Shown piece by piece: positions 1 to 5,600 of a DNA stretch of 7,457 nucleotides; position 1 is the first letter of the stretch, and the number at the start of each line of letters is the position of its first letter. The position numbers and the translations under genes were made by a program. Location of the stretch: assembly GCA_027858215.1 (NCBI GenBank), contig JAQIDD010000327.1, positions 1 through 7,457 of the forward strand, written 5' to 3'. The DNA comes from Candidatus Delongbacteria bacterium. GTDB lineage: Bacteria; Bacteroidota; Bacteroidia; Bacteroidales; ML635J-15. Below the pieces are notes generated by a model. The model was not told the DNA's origin and searched no databases. It saw nothing but the letters and a program-made list of their open reading frames with translations.

Positions 1-178
1 TCTTGTTTATTTTTAATATTCTTTTTTAAGAATAGTCCCTTTTTTTATTGTACCGTTTGTTGTTTCACTCCACAATTAGAGAGATGAAAAAAACATCAAC
101 AACGTGGTGAAACTTTACAGTTAGGTTACAAATAAATTTTCACAATAAGAATGATTTTTATAAACAATAAAAGCCCAA
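1..178. other. Non-coding left flank
   Basis: This AT-rich stretch lies downstream of the leftward SpmAB-type gene, which stops at 179. I see no credible gene in it. A short frame reading leftward through 126-341 is mostly the antisense/alternate frame of the SpmAB gene and gives a His/Cys-rich, non-protein-like translation. The only structure I can support is the hairpin with a T-run at 17-46. No strong terminator hairpin with a U-tract is evident immediately after the SpmAB stop on the minus strand. Confidence 0.6.
17..46 (+). terminator. Candidate intrinsic terminator (AT-rich hairpin plus T-run)
   Basis: TATTCTT (17-23) and AAGAATA (28-34) are perfect 7-bp inverted arms around a TTTT loop. 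After a 5-nt gap (35-39) a run of seven T follows (40-46). The order stem then T-run fits termination of a rightward transcript entering from beyond the left edge, which would be convergent with the leftward gene ending at 179. The stem has only one G-C pair per arm, so it would be weak, and the gap before the T-run is longer than ideal. Confidence 0.3.
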
Positions 179-1429
179 TCAATGAAAGAACACATACCCC
201 AGTAAAATGGCAGCAATGATACCGGCCAGATCGGCAATGAGGCCGGCTGTGACGGCGTGGCGGGTGTACCTGACACCTACCGAGCCAAAATACACAGCAA
301 TGATATAAAACGTGGTATCCGTGGCGCCCTGGAACATGCACGACAACCGCCCCACAAAACTGTCCACACCATGAATATCCATGGTTTCAACCATGAGGCC
401 ACGTGCACCACTGCCGCTGAGTGGTTTCATAAAGGCTGTAGGCAGAGATGGCACAAAATCAGTATTTAACCCCAGGGCTGCAATGCCTGATTCCAGTCCG
501 GAAATGATAAACTCCATGGCACCGGACGCACGAAATACCCCGATGGCAACCAATATGGCTACCAAATAGGGAATGATTTTTACTGCCACCTTAAACCCCT
601 CTTTGGCACCTTGAATAAAGGTATCATACACATTCACCCGTTTTCGGACAGCAAGGGAAATAAACAAAATGATGATGGTAAACAAAATCACATTGCCTGT
701 GACAGTAGAAACAATGTTTGCTGTATCCGGATCCAGTTGCGAAAATCCATAAATAATTCCCGCAATCAGCAAAGACATCCCTCCGAGAAACAAAATAATT
801 ACCCTGTTGAGGAGATTTATGCGTTGAAAAAACGATACCGCAATGATTCCGGCCAATGTAGAGAAAAATGTAACCAGCAATATGGGGAGAAAAACATCCG
901 TGGGATTGGCAGCTCCCATTTGGGCGCGATATACCATCACAGATATGGGAATGATGGTGAGGCCGCTGGTGTTGAGTACCAAAAACATAATCATGGCATT
1001 GGATGCCCTCTTTTTGTTTGGGTTCAGCTCCTGTAGTTGTGTCATGGCCTTAAGCCCAAGAGGTGTTGCTGCATTATCAAGACCCAGCATATTAGCAGCT
1101 AGGTTCATCACAATGCTGCCATTGACACTATGATTTTTGGGAATCTCAGGAAAAAGTTTTGTGAACAACGGGCTGATCGCTCTGGAAATCAGGTTGATGA
1201 CGCCACCTTTTTCACCAACTTTCATTAATCCCAGCCACAAGGTCATCACGCCGGTGAGCCCCAGTGACAGTGTAAAACCAAGTTCCGCATTTTCAAACGT
1301 GGCATTGACCATATCGGTAAACACGACCGTATCTCCCAAAAAAATGAGCTTAGCCAATGCCACCACAAAAGCAATCAGGAAAAACGCCACCCATATGTAA
1401 TTCAAAACCATAGCAGCAAAATAAACCAT
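179..1429 (-). CDS. SpmA-SpmB fusion, nucleoside-recognition (Gate) domain membrane protein
   Basis: Polytopic inner-membrane protein of 416 residues joining SpmA-like and SpmB-like halves. The SpmA half (about 1-205) has the family signature around NMLGLDNAATPLGLKAM (113-129) and LNTSGLTIIP (152-161). The SpmB half (about 245-416) has FIQGAKEGFKVAVKIIPYLV (271-290), MKPLSGSGARG (334-344) and the run from SFVGR (357) through MFQGATDTTFYIIAVYFG (365-382) to TRHAV (389-393). Many hydrophobic segments fit a membrane protein. In Bacillus, separate SpmA and SpmB are needed for spore-core dehydration. In non-sporulating bacteria the role is unknown, and transport is only inferred from the Gate fold shared with nucleoside transporters. 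The start at 1429 has an A-rich context (taattaa before ATG), but Met7 at 1411 (MVLNYIW) is an equally good or better match to the N-terminus I expect for the family. Transcribed alone, away from the AlbA_2 gene. Confidence 0.93.
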   Translation of the reverse strand: MVYFAAMVLNYIWVAFFLIAFVVALAKLIFLGDTVVFTDMVNATFENAELGFTLSLGLTGVMTLWLGLMKVGEKGGVINLISRAISPLFTKLFPEIPKNHSVNGSIVMNLAANMLGLDNAATPLGLKAMTQLQELNPNKKRASNAMIMFLVLNTSGLTIIPISVMVYRAQMGAANPTDVFLPILLVTFFSTLAGIIAVSFFQRINLLNRVIILFLGGMSLLIAGIIYGFSQLDPDTANIVSTVTGNVILFTIIILFISLAVRKRVNVYDTFIQGAKEGFKVAVKIIPYLVAILVAIGVFRASGAMEFIISGLESGIAALGLNTDFVPSLPTAFMKPLSGSGARGLMVETMDIHGVDSFVGRLSCMFQGATDTTFYIIAVYFGSVGVRYTRHAVTAGLIADLAGIIAAILLGYVFFH

Positions 1430-1453
1430 TTAATTAAACCAGATATAGACAAA

Positions 1454-1461
1454 CAAAAATA
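1454..1461 (-). promoter_or_regulatory. Candidate Bacteroidetes -7 box for the SpmAB gene
   Basis: Read leftward the site is TATTTTTG, a full match to the Bacteroidetes -7 consensus TAnnTTTG. It lies about 25 nt before the ATG at 1429, giving an inferred transcript start near 1447 and a short leader. No TTTG -33 element is present at the usual distance, so the call rests on the -7 box and its position alone. The same octamer precedes the other leftward gene at 7210-7217. Confidence 0.4.
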
Positions 1462-1480
1462 TTTGTCCACAGCGACGTGT

Positions 1481-1577
1481 TGATTGATTCTGCGTAATCT
1501 GTGATTTTTTGGGCAGTTTAACCCTGCCTGCGAGCCTAATGGCCGGCACAATCTACCCGCTTGCGCCGGGCTGCAAA
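1481..1577. repeat. Probable dispersed intergenic repeat, GC-rich core
   Basis: The block begins with an AT-rich lead containing CTGCGTAATCTGTGATTTTT (1490-1509), followed by a core of about 65 percent GC (1511-1575) in otherwise AT-rich intergenic DNA. The core contains the hairpin GGCAG/CTGCC (1512-1516 with 1524-1528, 7-nt loop), the palindrome GCCGGC (1542-1547) and a weak CCCG/CGGG pair (1556-1559 with 1567-1570). From memory, phrases such as 'CTGCGTAATCTGTG' and CCTGCC-type cores recur between genes in many Bacteroidetes genomes and produce spurious short ORFs; that is recollection, not something shown here. A 72-residue frame through it on the minus strand (1402-1620) looks like such an artefact. 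Confidence 0.45.
1512..1528. repeat. Hairpin GGCAG-N7-CTGCC within the intergenic repeat
   Basis: Perfect 5-bp inverted arms with the loop TTTAACC. A G at 1511 and a T at 1529 could add a wobble pair on one strand. Read leftward it is not followed by a T-run, so it is unlikely to be a standard terminator. It is more likely part of the repeat's own structure. Confidence 0.4.
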
Positions 1578-1612
1578 AGAACAATAACGATATGTATACT
1601 TTACGCTTAGCG

Positions 1613-1640
1613 ATTAGCATGAGCTACAGCCACCGCTAAT
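1613..1640. promoter_or_regulatory. Inverted ATTAGC/GCTAAT pair upstream of the AlbA_2 gene
   Basis: ATTAGC (1613-1618) and GCTAAT (1635-1640) form perfect 6-bp arms separated by 16 nt. They are flanked by a direct repeat GCTTAG at 1605-1610 and 1643-1648. The arrangement sits just before the possible starts of the rightward gene and could be a regulator site or chance. No clear TAnnTTTG promoter was found here; TAATTTG at 1638-1644 is one base short of the spacing. Confidence 0.2.
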
Positions 1641-1647
1641 TTGCTTA

Positions 1648-2640
1648 GTGGAAAGCATGCAATGTGTGCCAGAATTGAAATATTTTTTGCAAATTTGCTG
1701 CATGGAATGGTTTTTTCATACAAAGGGCAATGCAATTACTGCCGGGGATTTGCAACATCTGGTAACACACGGGGCCCCGGCACACCAACACTTGCATTAC
1801 ATCAAAGGTGATGATTTTTCTCATGATGAAAAATACGTGGCACGGCTGGCTAAAACCGTTTCAGCCATGGCAAATAGTGGAGGAGGTATTATCATCATAG
1901 GAATAAAGCCATCACGACACAAAGCCAGCAGTTTTACCCCAATTCAGCAGGACCCGGATATTACCATTATTAAACACATTTTGATAGCCAATATCAATCC
2001 TTTTCCTGACGGTATTAAAATCAATTCTATTGAAATAAAACCTGAGGCATTTTGCCTGGCAATAACGATCCCTGCCGGGAAAGAGGCCTATATGTTTTCA
2101 GATTACAGGTATTATGGGTTTGAAAACCATAAAGCAAATAAACTTGGTGCTGATATAGTCAGTGCCTTGCATCATAAGACCACAAGAAAACATCTTGAAA
2201 TCTACAGTATTTATAATACTCAAGGCGTTCCGGAAATGAAAGGCGGGAAATTTTCCATTGTCAGGTTTTATCCTAAGGTGCTTATTCGCAATGCCGGAGA
2301 TGCCATGGAAAAAGAGTATAAAATGGAAATAGTTATGCCTGCTCCTTTATACGAGGAAAACAGCAATCTTACAAGCCATTTCTCACATTATGAAGGCAAG
2401 GATGTGGTGTTTGCATTTCCGGGAAGAACGCCTGTTTTTGGCAGTGAAATCAACATGATGCTTGATTTTATGTTCAGAGTAACGCCAGATAGCATCAATA
2501 GTTTTTATAAAGGGACCCTGCAATTGCGTCTGTATTATTCTAATGGTGTACACCGTCAGAGCTTTCCTCTTTGTGAATTGTTTACCTATCGCGGGAAGAT
2601 GTTAAAACAGGCAGATTTCAATCTTCCTGACTTAGAATAA
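1648..2640 (+). CDS. AlbA_2 (Schlafen AAA_4-type) putative ATP-binding protein
   Basis: Cytoplasmic protein of up to 330 residues with no signal peptide. Residues about 35-165 match the AlbA_2 / divergent AAA_4 domain: HLHYIKGDD (48-56, in the place of the usual E-x-x-x-EFK), LAKTVSAMANSGGGIIIIGI (67-86, the conserved glycine-rich core) and YRYYGFENHKANKL (153-166, like the family's terminal YYxRxG strand). The family is known from Schlafen proteins and from many bacterial regulators and phage-defence proteins, but this member's activity is unknown. Residues about 185-330 are beta-rich (VLIRNAGDAMEKEYKMEIVM, 211-230) and may be an Ig-like fold. No winged helix or HATPase_c_4 domain follows, so this is the short form. 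1648 is a GTG directly after an in-frame stop and marks the outer limit; ATG codons at 1657 and 1702 are also possible, and 1702 still keeps the whole domain. Convergent with the large surface-protein gene. Confidence 0.8.
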   Translation: MESMQCVPELKYFLQICCMEWFFHTKGNAITAGDLQHLVTHGAPAHQHLHYIKGDDFSHDEKYVARLAKTVSAMANSGGGIIIIGIKPSRHKASSFTPIQQDPDITIIKHILIANINPFPDGIKINSIEIKPEAFCLAITIPAGKEAYMFSDYRYYGFENHKANKLGADIVSALHHKTTRKHLEIYSIYNTQGVPEMKGGKFSIVRFYPKVLIRNAGDAMEKEYKMEIVMPAPLYEENSNLTSHFSHYEGKDVVFAFPGRTPVFGSEINMMLDFMFRVTPDSINSFYKGTLQLRLYYSNGVHRQSFPLCELFTYRGKMLKQADFNLPDLE

Positions 2641-2644
2641 GACA

Positions 2645-2658
2645 CGATAAGTTTATCG
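2645..2658. terminator. 14-bp inverted repeat in the convergent gap
   Basis: CGATAA (2645-2650) and TTATCG (2653-2658) are perfect arms around GT. In RNA this would fold as a 5-bp stem with a 4-nt loop. It lies in the 25-bp gap between the stop of the AlbA_2 gene (2640) and the stop of the surface-protein gene (2666), where a bidirectional terminator would be expected. There is no T-run on either side, so function is uncertain; it could also be a protein-binding palindrome. Confidence 0.3.
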
Positions 2659-2665
2659 ACAGACT

Positions 2666-5600
2666 CTAATTACAAAGGTAAAACATGAAGTGAACATCGT
2701 TCCAAACTGATGCATATTTCCTTAAATACTTAACTATTTTCTGCTGATAGATATCATCGCCGAAATGTATTTGAAGGTTATACAACCCGGGAACCAGGAC
2801 TGAATCTGAAAGTTCTGATAACACAAAATGATGTTCGCCTGCTGTCAAATTGCCCATATTCTTTTCAAACACTTTCTGTCCCATGCTGTTCCACAACCGG
2901 ATGGTGATATCCGATTCAATTTTCAGGTACGCATCAATGTTAATGATGTTATCGAACGGATTGGGATACACATCCAGATTACCATAAGAAATACCGGGAA
3001 CACCGGTCAGATTGTCGCAATACACAGTGTTTGAATACGCATAATTATATAAATTTCCGTCTCCGGGCTGACACGGGTCTGGTTTTCTTACCATGATCTG
3101 GTAATATACGCCGTCTGCATCCGGGTTCATTTCGGTGTAATCAAAATCACTATACAAGACAGAGTCCACCACTTCCATATTGGAGGGTGATGTTCCCCTG
3201 CGGATGAAATAATACACAACAAAATAACCTTCATAGGAATCCCACTCAAGATAACAAGCACCGAATTCATCTTCATCCACATTCAGGCTAATGTTTGAAT
3301 GCAAATCGCCCAGGGAAGATTCGTTTCCGCAGGTATCGACTGCTGACAATTTATAATTTTCATCATGTGATTCAGCATCCGAATCGGTATCTATATAAAT
3401 ACCCGGATTGGTAAATGGAACGGTGGCAAGCAATTCAAAATCGGAAGTAACCGGATTTTCCTTATAAATGTTATATTCTGAAGTACCGACGTTGTCTGTT
3501 TTGTTCCAGATCAATTCCACGTGATTATCGTCATTGATAGTTGCAAGGCAAATATCGTCATCTTCGTAAGGATATGACAACATCACTTCGACGGTATCGC
3601 CATATTCACAATCATCCGTATCAACAACAAACACATGATAAATATCTTCGGAGTTTACATCAATGGCTTGTGTCGTTTCACCTGTGTTCCACAAATAAGA
3701 AGCATATCCGCTGCCGGCATCAAGGGTTGTGCTTTCACCTGAACAAAGCCAGGCCAGGCCACTATCAAATGCCCCCAGGTCTTGTAAGGCTGGTTCTTCC
3801 AATATAGCAGATTCATGCATTTCACATCCAACACTGTTAGTAATGGTCACAAAATACTCACCGGGCCCTAAATTTGTAGCTACAGGGGTATCACCGGCAC
3901 CATTCGACCACTGATATGATAAGCCTGTTGCTGTACCACCATCCACAACCACTTCAATCTCTCCTTCTTCTGCTCCATGGCATGGCATGTCCGTTACATT
4001 GACTTCAATAGTATGGGCATCGGGATCCGTAATTTCCACAGAATCGGATATTTCACAATAATGGGCATCGGTGACATCTATATAATACCATCCTGGTTCA
4101 CAACCTGTGATGATGGAATCCACATCCACAATGTTGCCTTCAAATGTCCATAAATATTCAATATAGGGTTGTGTTCCTCCCTGTGGTATGGCAGCAATAC
4201 TACCATCGTCATATCCCTGGCATGTGATGGGTGTTACATCAAAAGACATAGTAAGAGGGTCTGGTTCTTCAATGGAAATGGTCGAATCGATCATGCAACT
4301 ATTGTCGTCGGTAACCACCAGGGTATAATCACCAACACCCAGATTGTCAATGCTTGGATTGGTGCTGTAAACACCGGGTTCCCCGGCGAGTGTCCATTCG
4401 TAAGAAAGTGTGCCGGTACCTCCGGTTGCCCCTGCTGTGATGCTGCCAGTTGTATCGCCATAACACAACACATCTTCTGCATCAATGGTTGTGAATTCAA
4501 ACACAACCGGTGATACCAAATTGTATGATTCCGACAGGCTACAACCATTGGCATCGGTAACCGTAACGGTATAATCTCCCGGGCTCAACCCGGTCAGGGT
4601 TTCAGTAGAATCTCCGGTATCCCAGTCTATGTCATAATCAGGTGTACCACCTGAAATGGCAATCTGTATTTCACCATCGGTATCCCCATAACATTCCACA
4701 TCGACAATGGTTTCTGTTACAGATAAAGCTTGTACTGGTTGTGATATGGTTTCAGTTAAGGTTTCTTGGCAACCATTGGCATCGGTAATGGTAACTGTAT
4801 AATCATCAGCAGGTAAATCTGCAAGGTCTTCGGTTTCTACGCCGTTTGACCACATTATTTCAAGGGGAGGTGTCCCGCCTGAGGTGGTTAAGTCAATGGT
4901 ACCCGTACTGTCTCCGTGACATTCAATATCCGTTGTCACAGCAGATAATGCAATGGCATCGGGTTCAATGATGGTATTGTTTCTGGTTACTGTGCATGTT
5001 CCATCATCCACAGTGACAGCATAAGTGGCAGGTGTCAGGTTTTCCCTGAGCAATCCGCTGCCGAGATCACTCCACCCATACGTGTATGACGGATCATCCA
5101 TAAACAATTCGATAACGCCATTGTCTTGTCCGTTGCAATCAATTTGATCTATACCCAAAACGGCATACATCTCGAGCTGGGGATTGAGAAAAACGGTTGT
5201 GTCAAGGGTAAATTCGCCCAGGGTATTTTCTACTTTGAGATGATACTGCCCGTAAGGGAGATTATTAAAATCTGCTGTTCCCTGCCATGTTCGGCCATTG
5301 TCAATTGAATATTGGTAAGGGGGATTGTCCGTATTTTCATCAATGGAAATGCTGCCATCAGCCGTATTCAGACATGTGGGATCAGTAAGGCTAAAGGTAT
5401 TGTCTGATTCCGCACTGAGGTCCACACCGATCAAACCATTGTTTGAACCCATGAAATAATACGTGTCGTGAAAATTCGCAATGGCTGTTTTATTGCTGTA
5501 GCTGCTGCCACTGAATGTGGGACCGGATTTTACAAATGAATCAATATTTCCGTTTGTATAAAGCAATGAGAGTGATACGCCGGGATTCATCGTGATAATA

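Noticed and set aside
50..62. TACCGTTTG as a rightward promoter near the left edge
   Set aside because: It has three rather than two bases between TA and TTTG, and no rightward gene follows before the convergent SpmAB gene.
257..1400. Several rightward frames of 60-141 residues over the SpmAB gene
   Set aside because: They are antisense shadows of a strongly conserved membrane protein and show no domain or plausible composition.
1402..1620. 72-residue leftward frame overlapping the SpmAB start and the intergenic repeat
   Set aside because: It reads through the SpmAB promoter region and the GC-rich repeat, has a Cys/Arg-rich translation without family resemblance, and looks like the spurious ORFs such repeats generate.
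1638..1644. TAATTTG as a promoter box for the AlbA_2 gene
   Set aside because: It has one base too few between TA and TTTG for TAnnTTTG, and no TTTG element lies at the -33 distance.
3785..5389. CRISPR-like or satellite repeat array
   Set aside because: The regular repetition is protein-coding (SprB-type units of about 70-80 codons), diverged at DNA level and without uniform spacers.
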